A stretch of 44,451 nt of DNA from an uncultured Acidimicrobiaceae bacterium. Lineage in GTDB: Bacteria; Actinomycetota; Acidimicrobiia; Acidimicrobiales; Microtrichaceae. The position numbers and the translations under genes were made by a program. The notes under the pieces were generated by a model. The model was given only the letters and a program-made list of their open reading frames with translations. It was not told the origin of the DNA and did no database searches. Shown piece after piece: positions 23,156-31,762 of this stretch; position 1 is the first letter of the stretch; every line of letters begins with the position of its first letter. Where the stretch lies: positions 1-44,451 of the forward strand of contig CALMLJ010000576.1 in assembly GCA_937868025.1 (NCBI GenBank), in the 5' to 3' direction.

Positions 23156-24645
23156 CAGCGCTCCTCACGCTCCCCATCCTGCTGCCGCTCATCGGTTCAG
23201 GGTGTTCGATGATCGTCGGGCGCAGTCGGGTACTGCAGCGGATCGTGTCGTTGACCGTGCTGTCGGCGATGGCGGCCGTGTCGATCGGCCTGCTCGTGGT
23301 CGTCGACCGTGATGGCCCGATCGCGGTGCAGGCCGGTGGCTGGGCCGCGCCGATGGGCATCACGCTCGTCGCCGACCGTCTGTCGGCCCTCATGTTGGCC
23401 GTGGCGTCGGTGATGCTGTTGGCGGTCCTCGTGTACGCGATCGGCCAGCCGGGCGCCGAACGCAACCACGTCGGGTTCCAGTCGGTCTACCTCGTGCTGT
23501 CCGCCGGGGTCGCCGGGGCCTTCCTCACCGGTGACCTGTTCAACCTCTTCGTCTCGTTCGAGATGATGTTGGCCGCGAGCTACGTGCTGATCACCCTCGG
23601 GGCCCGACGCGACCAGGTGCGCGCCGGCATGACCTACGTGGTGATCAGTCTGATCGCGTCGACCCTGTTCGTGACGGCGCTCGCGCTCGTCTACTCGGCG
23701 ACGGGCACCGTCAACCTCGCCGACCTGTCACAGCGCATGGAGCAGCTCTCGCCAGGTCTGCGCACCGCCTTCTCGGTGTTGCTGCTCGTCGTGTTCGGCA
23801 TCAAGGCGGGTCTGTTTCCGTTGTTCTTCTGGTTGCCCGACAGCTACCCGACGGCGCCGTCCGCGGTGACGGCGGTATTCGCCGGCCTCCTCACGAAGGT
23901 TGGGGTCTACGCGATCATCCGCACCCAGACACTCCTGTTCCCTCCCGAATCGCGGCCCTCGACGCTGATCCTGGTGTTGGCGGGAGCGACGATGGTGGTC
24001 GGCGTGTTGGGCGCGATCGCGCAGGACGACGTGAAGCGGATCCTGTCGTTCCACATCGTCAGCCACGTGGGGTTCATGGTGATGGGCCTCGGCTTCTTCA
24101 CCGTCGCCGGTCTCGGCGGCGCCGTCTTCTACATCGTCCACCACATCGTGGTGATGACAACCCTGTTCCTGACCGGCGGACTCATCGAGCACGTGGGCGG
24201 GTCCAGCCGACTGAGCCGCGTCGGTGGGCTGGTCACCGGCGCTCCCGTGGTCGCAGTGCTCTTCCTGGTGCCCGCCCTGAGCCTCGCCGGCGTGCCGCCC
24301 TTCTCGGGGTTCGTCGCGAAACTCGGTCTCCTGCAGGCCGGTGTCTCCGCGTCCCACGGCGTGATCGTCGGCGTCGCCCTCGTCGTCAGCCTGCTCACCC
24401 TGTTCTCGATGATGAAGATCTGGTCGGCGGTGTTCTGGGGCGAGAAGCCGTCGGAGCCCGCTGTGTCACTGGGGACCGCACCGCCGCTGATGGTCGCGCC
24501 CACGCTGGTGCTGGCGGTCGTGAGCCTCGTCATCGCCGTGTCGGCCGGTCCACTGCACGATCTCGGGGTTCGCGCCGCGACCGGTCTTCTCGATCCGCAC
24601 GAGTATCTCGAAGCGGTCCGGCAACCTGAGGGGCTGGCCCGGTGA
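23152..24645 (+). CDS. mrpD: Mrp/Mnh antiporter subunit D (NuoM/NuoN-like)
   Basis: The 497-residue protein has about 14 hydrophobic helices. Conserved proton-channel features are FNLFVSFEMMLAASYVLI (Glu), FGIKAGLFPLFFWLPDSYPT (Lys), AVFAGLLTKVGVYAIIRT (Lys) and DDVKRILSFHIVSHVGFMVM. MrpD and MrpA together provide the main ion-translocating half-channels of the complex. ATG 23152 overlaps the mrpC stop as ATGA. Length matches the family. Confidence 0.95.
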   Translation: MTALLTLPILLPLIGSGCSMIVGRSRVLQRIVSLTVLSAMAAVSIGLLVVVDRDGPIAVQAGGWAAPMGITLVADRLSALMLAVASVMLLAVLVYAIGQPGAERNHVGFQSVYLVLSAGVAGAFLTGDLFNLFVSFEMMLAASYVLITLGARRDQVRAGMTYVVISLIASTLFVTALALVYSATGTVNLADLSQRMEQLSPGLRTAFSVLLLVVFGIKAGLFPLFFWLPDSYPTAPSAVTAVFAGLLTKVGVYAIIRTQTLLFPPESRPSTLILVLAGATMVVGVLGAIAQDDVKRILSFHIVSHVGFMVMGLGFFTVAGLGGAVFYIVHHIVVMTTLFLTGGLIEHVGGSSRLSRVGGLVTGAPVVAVLFLVPALSLAGVPPFSGFVAKLGLLQAGVSASHGVIVGVALVVSLLTLFSMMKIWSAVFWGEKPSEPAVSLGTAPPLMVAPTLVLAVVSLVIAVSAGPLHDLGVRAATGLLDPHEYLEAVRQPEGLAR

Positions 24646-25172
24646 GCCGGCTCACGCTCGGGGTGTGCATCGTCATCGGCTGGATGTTCCTGTGGGGCGA
24701 CGTCGGTGTCGGTCCGGTCATCGGCGGGACGCTCGTCGTCGTGGCCCTGTATGTCGTGTTTCCCAGTTCGCGGGCCTCGTTCCCGCGCGTCGTGGTGCAC
24801 CCGTTCGCCGTGGCCCGGCTGTTCGCGTACTTCGTTCGTCAGCTCGTCGTGTCGAATGCGTTGCTGACCCGTGAGTTGCTGCGCCGCCGGAACTCCATCT
24901 GCACCCGGGTGGTCGAGATCCCGATGCGAACCTCGGTCCCGTCGCTCCTCACCATGGTCACCAACCTCGCTTCACTGAGTCCCGGCACGATTGTGGTCGA
25001 CGCCGACGAGTTGGCTCCCGGGACACCGCCGACCCTCGTCGTGCACGTGCTCATGTTCGGCGACCTCGACGATCCCGAAGCGGCCATCCGTTCGGTCCAC
25101 GCGCTCGAGGAACGCTGTGTGCTCGCGTTCGGGACGAACGACGCGATCCGAGAGCTGGAGCTGGCGCGATGA
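24642..25172 (+). CDS. mrpE: Mrp/Mnh antiporter subunit E
   Basis: This 176-residue protein has two N-terminal hydrophobic segments, then the soluble MrpE part with FAYFVRQLVVSNALLTRELL, RTSVPSLLTMVTNLASLSPG and GTIVVDADELAPGTPPTLVVH. MrpE is needed for complex assembly. GTG 24642 overlaps the mrpD stop (GTGA). The acidic C-terminus (ALEERCVLAFGTNDAIRELE) matches the usual tail. Confidence 0.92.
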   Translation: MSRLTLGVCIVIGWMFLWGDVGVGPVIGGTLVVVALYVVFPSSRASFPRVVVHPFAVARLFAYFVRQLVVSNALLTRELLRRRNSICTRVVEIPMRTSVPSLLTMVTNLASLSPGTIVVDADELAPGTPPTLVVHVLMFGDLDDPEAAIRSVHALEERCVLAFGTNDAIRELELAR

Positions 25173-25447
25173 CCGTCGTGACCATGCTCGTGTTGGCCGC
25201 GGCCGCGGCGGCGTACCTCGTTCGCCTGGTCCGAGGGCCGGGGCTGTCCGAGCGCGTCATCGCGCTCGACGGGCTGATCGTGGTGGGCATCAGCGCCGTC
25301 GCTGTCCACGCGATGTCGACCGGGCAGGGGGCGTTCCTCCCGGTGCTCGTGGTCATCACGCTCGTTGGGTTCGTCGCGACGGCCGCGGCTGCTCGCTTCA
25401 TCGAGCGCACCGACGAGGTCGATCAGCGATCGGGGGAGGCGCGGTGA
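25169..25447 (+). CDS. mrpF: Mrp/Mnh antiporter subunit F
   Basis: The 92-residue protein has three transmembrane helices. The family motif RLVRGPGLSERVIALDGLIV follows the first helix and contains the conserved Arg/Asp positions of MrpF. ATG 25169 overlaps the mrpE stop as ATGA. Confidence 0.93.
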   Translation: MTVVTMLVLAAAAAAYLVRLVRGPGLSERVIALDGLIVVGISAVAVHAMSTGQGAFLPVLVVITLVGFVATAAAARFIERTDEVDQRSGEAR

Positions 25448-25749
25448 TCGGGCAACTGCTCGCGTTGGGCGGCGCCGTGCTCATCTTGTTCTCGGCGCTC
25501 GGCATCGTGCGGTTCGACGACGTGTTCGCCCAGATGCATTTCCTCACCAAGGCGTCGACGTTGGGGGTCGTGCTCGTTCTCGGGGGTGCCGCCCTGGTGA
25601 TGGAGCGGGCGAACGACTGGTCGTCGCTCCTCTTGGCCGCGTTCCTGCAGCTGTTGACGTCGCCGGTCGCGGCCAACCTGATCGGCCGTTCGACGTATCT
25701 GACGCGGGTCCGACCGATTCAAGGTTCAACGACCACGCCGGTAGAATGA
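25444..25749 (+). CDS. mrpG: Mrp/Mnh antiporter subunit G
   Basis: The 101-residue protein has three hydrophobic helices and the family segment SALGIVRFDDVFAQMHFLTK after the first, followed by ASTLGVVLVLGGAALV. It completes the A(B)CDEFG set. GTG 25444 overlaps the mrpF stop (GTGA), and its own stop overlaps the ATG of the next gene. Confidence 0.93.
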   Translation: MIGQLLALGGAVLILFSALGIVRFDDVFAQMHFLTKASTLGVVLVLGGAALVMERANDWSSLLLAAFLQLLTSPVAANLIGRSTYLTRVRPIQGSTTTPVE

Positions 25750-27269
25750 GGCCTGGGATCTACGAGCCGGGCGGACAGGTGTTGCAAGCGGGTCAAGACA
25801 TCGAGACGGTGCCGGGCTGGACCAGCCTGATCGCCGGCGAGCCGTGGACGGCGTCGGAGTTGTGGCTGTCCGCGGCGTCGATCGACATTCGGCGCGTCGC
25901 GCCCCGCGGGGCGGGTGCGGCGGAACCATCGGCCGGGCTGGAGCTGTCGGGACCACCGGAGCTGATGTCGATCGGGTTGGCCGATGTGGTCGGCGTCGAC
26001 CACCTCGGCGACGATCCCGACGGTCTGGCGATCCTCGAGTTCGCGCTCGCCGCCGGCAACGTGGTCCACGCCCGCCTGCCCGAGTCGTTCGTGGACGAGG
26101 TCGTCGCGGCCTTGCAGCGGAGTCGAGCCGGGGTCCCGCCGACCTTCGAGCCGGCACCGGCACCGGCACCGGCACCGGCACCCGAGCCCGAGCCCGAGCT
26201 GATGGTCGAGATCGAGGATCCGCCTCCTCCGCCGAAGGGCAAGTCGGGCTCGAAGTCGGCGCTGGCGGCGGAGGTGCGCGAGCTTCGTGACTACCTCGAC
26301 CGACTCGGGTTCCCGGAGCGGCGGGCGCTGCGAGCCGACATCGACTCCCTCGTCGCCCACCGCACCGAAGTGCTCGCCGAGGTCCGGGCGGCGACGCTTG
26401 CCCGCCGTGAGCAGGAGGTCGCACTGGTCCGGGTCCGGCGTGAGGCCGTGCTCCAGGACGTCGGGATCTACCGGCCGCGCCATCCGGCGGAGGACAGCGT
26501 GGCGCTCCGCTCGCGTCTCGAGACGACACAGGCAGCGATCGAGGAGTTGGTGAAGGCGGGCGACGCGGTGTCGGCCACCGACGACTGGACGGTCAACGGG
26601 TCGAAGGCCGAAGGGCTCAAGATCGTGGGAGAGCTCGCGCAGCTGTTGTTGCGCACCTACAACGCCGAGGCCGATCTGCTGGTCGCGACGCTGCGGCCCT
26701 ACGAGCTCGACGCGGCGGTCGACCGCCTTGCCGTGACCCTGGCGACGGTGCATCGGCTCGGGGCGTCGATGGAGATCGAGATCTCCGACGAGCTGCACCG
26801 ATTGCGGGTCGAGGAGCTGTCGTTGGCAGCCGATGAGCTGGCGCTCCGTGACGAGGCCCGGCGCCGGGCGCTCGACGCCGATCGCTTGCCCGACGGTGCC
26901 GCCGGGAATCTGTACGTGGTGTCCAACCGGGGCGCGTTCGGGCCCGACGTGGTGCGCATCGGGGTGACCGAGCTCGACCAACCGGCCGAGGTGGTCGACC
27001 ACGTCGACGCCGGCCGGCTCCCGTTCCGCTCCGACCTGCACGCGCTCGTGCCCAGTCCCGACGCCGCCGAGTTGCTGGCCGGTGTGCGGTCGGCGCTCGA
27101 CGACCGCCGCGTGAACCTGACCGATCCGCAGTGCCCGTTCTTCTCGGTGTCGCCCGATGTGGTGCGCGACGTGCTCGTCGGCCTCGCCGTGACCGTTCCG
27201 TGGTTCGTGGCGACGGGAACGGCGGAGGAGTGGCACCAGTCGCGCAACGCCCGCGACGAGAAGGACTGA
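25746..27269 (+). CDS. DUF4041 protein with a degenerate GIY-YIG (T5orf172/Mug113-type) domain
   Basis: ATG 25746 overlaps the mrpG stop by ATGA, so the gene is translationally joined to the antiporter operon. The 507-residue protein has an N-terminal domain of unknown fold (1-130), a Pro-Ala/Pro-Glu linker (137-163), a predicted coiled coil (about 172-232), a DUF4041 region (about 235-365, with LQDVGIYRPRHPAED and WTVNGSKAEGLKIVGELAQL) and a GIY-YIG-like C-terminal domain (387-480: NLYVVSNRGAFGPDVVRIGV). Family members usually have KIGMTRR and an invariant Glu; here the sequence is RIGVTELD with neither the Arg nor the Glu in register, so cleavage is unlikely. A DNA-binding or scaffold role is possible. 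The family is common in phages and bacteria without known function. Confidence 0.82.
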   Translation: MRPGIYEPGGQVLQAGQDIETVPGWTSLIAGEPWTASELWLSAASIDIRRVAPRGAGAAEPSAGLELSGPPELMSIGLADVVGVDHLGDDPDGLAILEFALAAGNVVHARLPESFVDEVVAALQRSRAGVPPTFEPAPAPAPAPAPEPEPELMVEIEDPPPPPKGKSGSKSALAAEVRELRDYLDRLGFPERRALRADIDSLVAHRTEVLAEVRAATLARREQEVALVRVRREAVLQDVGIYRPRHPAEDSVALRSRLETTQAAIEELVKAGDAVSATDDWTVNGSKAEGLKIVGELAQLLLRTYNAEADLLVATLRPYELDAAVDRLAVTLATVHRLGASMEIEISDELHRLRVEELSLAADELALRDEARRRALDADRLPDGAAGNLYVVSNRGAFGPDVVRIGVTELDQPAEVVDHVDAGRLPFRSDLHALVPSPDAAELLAGVRSALDDRRVNLTDPQCPFFSVSPDVVRDVLVGLAVTVPWFVATGTAEEWHQSRNARDEKD

Positions 27270-27301
27270 ACCGACCAGCTCGTTCGGGCGGCCGGGTCCG
27301 G

Positions 27302-27307
27302 TAGCGT
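27302..27307 (+). promoter_or_regulatory. -10 box of the rRNA methyltransferase gene
   Basis: TAGCGT lies eight bases before ATG 27316, with no ribosome site in the gap, as for other leaderless starts in the window. Confidence 0.4.
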
Positions 27308-27315
27308 CGTGCGGG

Positions 27316-28503
27316 ATGGAGACCCTCGTCGTTCCCCAGGGCGAGTTCGAGCTCGCCCGATTCCCGGTGCGGAAGAACGACCGGCTGCGCGCCTGGGACG
27401 CGGCCGACGAGTACCTGCTCCAACACGTCGCTGATTCCCGTCCCCACGGCGATCAGCCCGCAGAGCCCGCAGTGCTCGTGGTGAACGGCGGCCCGGGCGC
27501 GCTGGCGGTCGGTCTCGTCGCCGGCGGTGCCACCGATGTGCGGGTGATGTCGGACTCCTACCTCGACCACGTCGGCACCGAGGAGAATCTGCGCCGAAAC
27601 GGGTTCGATCCGGCGGCGGTGACCTTGATGGGCCCGTTCGGACTCGACGCGCCCGACGCCCCGCCCGTCGACCTCGTGCTCATGAAGATCCCGAAGAGCT
27701 CCGCGCTCCTCGAGGACCAGCTGTGCCGGATTTCCCCCCACCTGTCGCCGGGGGCGGTGGTCGTGGCCGCCGCGATGTCGAAGCACATCCACACGTCCAC
27801 GCTGCAGCTGTTCGAGCGGATCCTCGGTCCGACGACCACGTCGCTCGCCCGCAAGAAGGCGCGCCTCGTCGAGTGCTCGCCCGCGGCCGACCGGCAACCG
27901 GCGACGAGCCCGTGGCCGGCGCGCATCCCGACCGGCGGGGGCGGGCTCGTGCTCGTCAACCACGCCAACGTCTTCTCCCGCGAGAAGCTCGACATCGGCA
28001 CCCGATTCCTCCTCGACCACCTCCCGGCGGTCGAGGGCCCGGCCCACGTCGTCGATCTCGGGTGTGGCAACGGCGTCGTCGGCCTGGCGATCGCCGCGAC
28101 GGCACCCGAGGCCCACGTGACGTTCGTCGACGAGTCGTTCATGGCGGTGGCGTCGGCGGCCGCGACCTACGCCGAGAACCTCGGCGAGGATCGTGCCGCC
28201 ACCTGTGCCCGGTTCGCCGTCGGCGACACACTGTTCCATCTGCAGAGCGGCGACCCGATCGAGCGGGGCAGCATCGACCTCGTGGTCAACAACCCGCCGT
28301 TCCACGACGACCACGCCGTCGGCGATGCGATTGCCTGGCAGATGTTCACCGAGGCCCACGGTGCCCTCGCGATCGGTGGCGAGCTTCGAGTCGTCGGCAA
28401 CCGCCACCTCGCCTACCACGCGAAGCTCAAGCGGATCTTCGGCAACTGCCGCGTCGTCGCCTCGAACTCCAAGTTCGTCGTGTACTCCGCCCTCCGCACC
28501 TGA
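27316..28503 (+). CDS. RlmG/RsmC-type 23S/16S rRNA guanine-N2 methyltransferase
   Basis: The 395-residue protein has two Rossmann-like halves. The N-terminal half (1-200) is a degenerate methyltransferase domain as in RlmG/RsmC, with ARLVECSPAADRQP near its end. The C-terminal half is active: HVVDLGCGNGVVGLAIAATA (motif I), TFVDESFMAVASA and VVNNPPFHDDHAVGD (the NPPF catalytic motif for exocyclic amino groups). It should methylate N2 of a guanine in rRNA; the RlmG-like architecture favours 23S rRNA, but the exact site cannot be read. It starts a separate transcript after the Mrp operon. Confidence 0.88.
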   Translation: METLVVPQGEFELARFPVRKNDRLRAWDAADEYLLQHVADSRPHGDQPAEPAVLVVNGGPGALAVGLVAGGATDVRVMSDSYLDHVGTEENLRRNGFDPAAVTLMGPFGLDAPDAPPVDLVLMKIPKSSALLEDQLCRISPHLSPGAVVVAAAMSKHIHTSTLQLFERILGPTTTSLARKKARLVECSPAADRQPATSPWPARIPTGGGGLVLVNHANVFSREKLDIGTRFLLDHLPAVEGPAHVVDLGCGNGVVGLAIAATAPEAHVTFVDESFMAVASAAATYAENLGEDRAATCARFAVGDTLFHLQSGDPIERGSIDLVVNNPPFHDDHAVGDAIAWQMFTEAHGALAIGGELRVVGNRHLAYHAKLKRIFGNCRVVASNSKFVVYSALRT

Positions 28504-28540
28504 CGACGGCCCGCCCCCCCAGTCCCTCCCGCCCCTCCGG

Positions 28541-28587
28541 TTTTGCGGGTAGCTGTCCCCAGGGGGTGACGACAACTTCCCGCGAAA
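28541..28587. terminator. Imperfect hairpin after the rRNA methyltransferase gene
   Basis: TTTTGCGGGTAGCTGTC (28541-28557) pairs with the 3' arm ending CCCGCGAAA (28579-28587), interrupted by a few mismatches, around a C/G-rich apex. The foot is T-rich on the left and A-rich on the right, so there is no 3' U-tract. Confidence 0.55.
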
Positions 28588-28670
28588 GGTGAGCGGTCGG
28601 GGGTCGGAGCGGGTTCGGTACAGTTCAGCTCCCGCCCTTCGTCGGGCGCGGCACGCCACAGGGGGACTCC

Positions 28671-29450
28671 GTGACCGGATCCGTACACCTCGAGATCGAC
28701 GGCGCCATCGCCACGCTGATCAACGACAATCCGACCAAGCACAACGCGTTCGACGACGAGATGGACGCTCAGCTGTTCGCGGCCCTCGCCGAACTGAAGG
28801 CGCGCAAGGACGTTCGAGCGGTGATCTGGCGCGGCGTCGGCCCGTCATGGTCGTCGGGCCGTGACGTCGGATCGATCGGCACCAACAAGACCGAGCTGAC
28901 CCACCACGAGTTGATGACTCGCGGCCACGCCGGCATCCAGCAGATCTGGGACATCGAGGCGCCGATCATCGTCGCCATCCAGGGGTGGGCGTTGGGTGGT
29001 TCGTTCCAGCGGGCCCTCCTGTGCGACATCCGCATCTGTTCGACGGATGCGAAGTTCATGCTGCCCGAGGTCGGCCACGGGGTGATCCCCGACACCGGTG
29101 GGGTCGCGGTGCTGCAGCAGATGTGCGGGCCCGGCCTCGTGAGCGACATGGTGCTCACCGGTCGGCGCCTCGTGGCCGAGGAGGCGCTGTACCACGGCAT
29201 CGTGTCGCGGGTCGTCGATCCCGACGTCCTGGTGGACACGGCCAACGAGATGGCGGCGCGGATCGCGTCGTCGCCCGCCGTGGCCGTGAAGCTGGCCCGC
29301 CGGGTCATCAGCCACCTCGGGCGTCCCGCCGTGCGGACGTCGATGGACGACGAGCTGATCTACCAGACGTTCCTCAACCGGAGCGACGACTTCGCCGAGT
29401 TCCGGGCCGCCAAGGCCGAGGGACGCGAGCCGAACTACCGGGGGAGCTGA
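28671..29450 (+). CDS. Enoyl-CoA hydratase/isomerase family protein
   Basis: The 259-residue crotonase-fold protein has oxyanion-hole segments WSSGRDVGSIG (about 60-70) and AIQGWALGGSFQRALLCDIR (about 102-121), and the catalytic region FMLPEVGHGVIPDTGGVAVL with Glu and Asp at the two acid positions. It hydrates or isomerises an enoyl-CoA, probably in beta-oxidation or degradation of a branched or unsaturated acid. GTG 28671 follows GGGGGA. Six bases separate it from the dienoyl-CoA reductase-like gene, so the pair are probably co-transcribed. Confidence 0.9.
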   Translation: MTGSVHLEIDGAIATLINDNPTKHNAFDDEMDAQLFAALAELKARKDVRAVIWRGVGPSWSSGRDVGSIGTNKTELTHHELMTRGHAGIQQIWDIEAPIIVAIQGWALGGSFQRALLCDIRICSTDAKFMLPEVGHGVIPDTGGVAVLQQMCGPGLVSDMVLTGRRLVAEEALYHGIVSRVVDPDVLVDTANEMAARIASSPAVAVKLARRVISHLGRPAVRTSMDDELIYQTFLNRSDDFAEFRAAKAEGREPNYRGS

Positions 29451-29455
29451 GCCCG

Positions 29456-30358
29456 ATGGCCGAGCAGAACTACCGGGGCATTCCCCGCCCGCCCGCTCCC
29501 GGGGCTACGGCACTGCACCCGGGCGCGTTCGACGGCGAGACCGTGTTCGTCACCGGTGGCGGCACCGGTCTCGGCAAGGCGATCGCGTCGGAGTTCGCCC
29601 GGCTCGGCGCGAACCTCGTCATCGCGTCCCGCAAGCCCGAGCACCTCGAGGCCGGCAACGACGCCATCTCGTCGCTCGGCGGCGAGGTGCTGACCGTTGC
29701 GTGCGACATTCGCGAACCCGATTCCATCGCCGCAGCGTTCGACGCCGCCGAGGAGCGCTTCGGCCGTCCCGGCGTGTTGATCAACAACGCGGCCGCCAAC
29801 TTCCCGGTGCCGGCCGAGGACATGTCGCCCAACGCGTGGCGGACCGTCGTCGACATCACCCTCAACGGCACGTTCTTCTGCTGCCGTGAGTTCGGGCGAC
29901 GTCACATCGAGGCGGGTACCTCTGCGTCGATCGTGAACATCGGAGCGTCCTACGCGTGGACCGGCGGTCCCGGGTTCGCCCATTCGTCGGCGGCGAAGGC
30001 CGGGGTGAAGAACCTCTCGGAGACCCTCGCCGTGGAATGGGGTCCGTTCGGCATCCAGGTCAACTGCCTGGTGCCCGGCCTGTTCCCCCACGAGGACATG
30101 ACGGCCGACATCAAGGGCAACCTCGCCGGCACCTCCGACAAGGACGTCTGCCAGCCGGCGCTCCGGACCGGCGAGCGTCAGGAGTTGGGGTGGGCGGCGA
30201 CGTTCCTCGCCTCGCCCTACGGGCGGTTCATCAGCGGGCACACCCTGGTCGTCGACGGTGCCAACTGGCAGCGTCGCGCCCTCGTGAACCCGCCGGTCAC
30301 CCCCATCCGTGAGCAGATGGGCCGCGGTCCCTTCGACCCGAACCCACCCAAGCCGTAG
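29456..30358 (+). CDS. 2,4-dienoyl-CoA reductase-like short-chain dehydrogenase
   Basis: The 300-residue SDR has the dinucleotide motif TGGGTGLGKAIA (33-44), NNAAANFPVPAEDMSPNAWR, and NIGASYAWTGGPGFAHSSAA before Lys181. The ordinary YxxxK tyrosine is replaced by Ser177, while Tyr166 lies 15 residues before Lys181. This is the same spacing as Tyr199/Ser210/Lys214 in mitochondrial 2,4-dienoyl-CoA reductase, and the NNAA..NF..SPNAW block also matches that enzyme. It should use NADPH to reduce 2,4-dienoyl-CoA during breakdown of polyunsaturated acids. The adjacent enoyl-CoA hydratase supports this. Confidence 0.88.
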   Translation: MAEQNYRGIPRPPAPGATALHPGAFDGETVFVTGGGTGLGKAIASEFARLGANLVIASRKPEHLEAGNDAISSLGGEVLTVACDIREPDSIAAAFDAAEERFGRPGVLINNAAANFPVPAEDMSPNAWRTVVDITLNGTFFCCREFGRRHIEAGTSASIVNIGASYAWTGGPGFAHSSAAKAGVKNLSETLAVEWGPFGIQVNCLVPGLFPHEDMTADIKGNLAGTSDKDVCQPALRTGERQELGWAATFLASPYGRFISGHTLVVDGANWQRRALVNPPVTPIREQMGRGPFDPNPPKP

Positions 30359-30413
30359 GGGTTTTGTGCTGCGAGGAGCGACGCCAGCGTCGCTCCTCGC
30401 ACTACAAAACCCC
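30358..30413. terminator. Very long hairpin between converging SDR genes
   Basis: Bases 30358-30383 pair with 30388-30413: 26 positions with only a two-base internal mismatch and a CCAG loop. The foot is GGGGTTTTGT on the left and ACAAAACCCC on the right. The first base is the last base of the upstream stop codon. It serves both strands, but neither transcript has a U-tract after the stem. Confidence 0.75.
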
Positions 30414-30420
30414 GGCGCTG

Positions 30421-31221
30421 CTAGCGCATCAGCTCTCCGCCGTTGACCATGAGCGACTGGCCCGTGATCATGCGGGCGCGGTCGGACAGGAAGAACGTGA
30501 CGGCGTCGGCGACGTCCTCGTCGGCGACGATCTCGCCGAGCGGGATACCGGCTTCGATCTCGGCCTTCACCTCGTCACCGCTGATACCACGCTCCGACGC
30601 CTGCCAGTCGACGTACATCTGCACGGGCGGACCCCACATCCAGCTGGGCACCACCGTGTTGACGCGGATCTTGTCGGGGCCGAACTCCTTGGCCAGGTGG
30701 AACATCGCCGTGAGCAGTGCGCCCTTGGAAGCGGCGTAGCCGATCTGCTCGATGAGTGGGAGGTACATCGACTGGGACCCGATGAGCACGACCGAACCGC
30801 CGCCGGCTTCCTTGAGTGCCGGGGCCGCGGCCTTCACCATCTGGAGCGAACCGATGAGGTTGATGTCCATCGACTTGCGGATGCGGTTCATGCTCGACGC
30901 CGAGAGGTTGCCCATCGCGCCTTCGTAGGCGGCGATCTGGGCGATGCCGTCGAGCCGGCCGAACTTCTCCGTGGCGTGGGCGACGATGGCCTCGCACGCC
31001 GCCTCGTCGGCGATGTCGGTCGGCACGTAGGCGACGCGTTCGCCGGTCGGGTCGAGCTCTTCGGCCACGGCCTGCAGCTGCGACTCGGTGCGGGCACCGA
31101 TCACGAGGTTGGCCCCGTCGTTGAAGATGGCCGTGGCAACTTCCTTGCCGAGACCGGTGCCGACGCCGGTGACGACGATGGTCTTCCCGGCCAGGAGCCC
31201 CGACGTGCTGTCGTTCGCCAT
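30421..31221 (-). CDS. Short-chain dehydrogenase/reductase
   Basis: The 266-residue SDR starts MANDSTSGLLAGKTIVVTGV with the TGVGTGLGKEVA nucleotide-binding motif, an Asp in YVPTDIADEAAC, a catalytic Ser in VVLIGSQSMYLPL and the YAASK active site in IGYAASKGALLTAMF. The usual NNAG is changed to QIAAYEG (residues about 95-101). The C-terminus ends MITGQSLMVNGGELMR, the standard SDR close. Oxidoreductase for a hydroxyl or keto substrate; identity unknown. Possibly linked to the converging dienoyl-CoA reductase-like SDR in lipid metabolism. GGGGG lies about ten bases before ATG 31221. Confidence 0.88.
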   Translation of the reverse strand: MANDSTSGLLAGKTIVVTGVGTGLGKEVATAIFNDGANLVIGARTESQLQAVAEELDPTGERVAYVPTDIADEAACEAIVAHATEKFGRLDGIAQIAAYEGAMGNLSASSMNRIRKSMDINLIGSLQMVKAAAPALKEAGGGSVVLIGSQSMYLPLIEQIGYAASKGALLTAMFHLAKEFGPDKIRVNTVVPSWMWGPPVQMYVDWQASERGISGDEVKAEIEAGIPLGEIVADEDVADAVTFFLSDRARMITGQSLMVNGGELMR

Positions 31222-31291
31222 GGATTGTTTCCCCCGATTGGTGAGTGGCGGTTGGTGGTGCCGCCCGAATTGGCCGTCACCGTAGCCTGGC

Positions 31292-31762
31292 GTGGTGAAC
31301 GACTTCGAACCTCTGCCTCCCAAGGCCCTGACCGTCATCCGGCTCCGACTCCTCGCCCCGGCCGGATTCGTGATCGTGGTGCTCCTGGTCGGGGCCGTCG
31401 CCGCGTTCCTCGGCGACGTCGCGGGCGCCACGACCTACGGCGTGGTGCTGGCTGCCGTTGCCGTCCTCGTGCTGTTGGGGTGGTGGGTGTTCTCGGGTCT
31501 GGTGTTCCGGGCGTACGGCTGGAAGCTCACCGACGGCACGGTCGAGCTCCGGCACGGCGTTGTCGTCCAACGACACCAGGTCCTGCCGCGGGCCCGGGTC
31601 CAGAACGTGACGAAGGAAGCCGGCCCGGTGTCGCGGGCGTTCGGCCTGGCATCGATCACCGTCCATTCGGCCGGCGCGAACACGCCCAACATCACGGTGC
31701 CTGACCTCACCGTCGAGGTGGGCGATCGCCTGCGCACCAATCTCCTCCCGGCGGCGCGTTGA
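31292..31762 (+). CDS. bPH2 domain membrane protein (YdbS-like)
   Basis: The 156-residue protein has two N-terminal transmembrane helices and a bacterial PH domain type 2 with WKLTDGTVELRHGVVVQRHQ and LPRARVQNVTKEAGPVSRAF, then FGLASITVHSAGANTPNITV. The C-terminus overlaps the start of the YdbT-like gene by four bases. Such pairs occur widely; Bacillus YdbS/YdbT confer tolerance to some antimicrobial compounds, but their biochemical role is not clear. Two adjacent GTG codons (31292, 31295) are possible starts; TAGCCT (31283-31288) is six bases before the second. Confidence 0.85.
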   Translation: MVNDFEPLPPKALTVIRLRLLAPAGFVIVVLLVGAVAAFLGDVAGATTYGVVLAAVAVLVLLGWWVFSGLVFRAYGWKLTDGTVELRHGVVVQRHQVLPRARVQNVTKEAGPVSRAFGLASITVHSAGANTPNITVPDLTVEVGDRLRTNLLPAAR

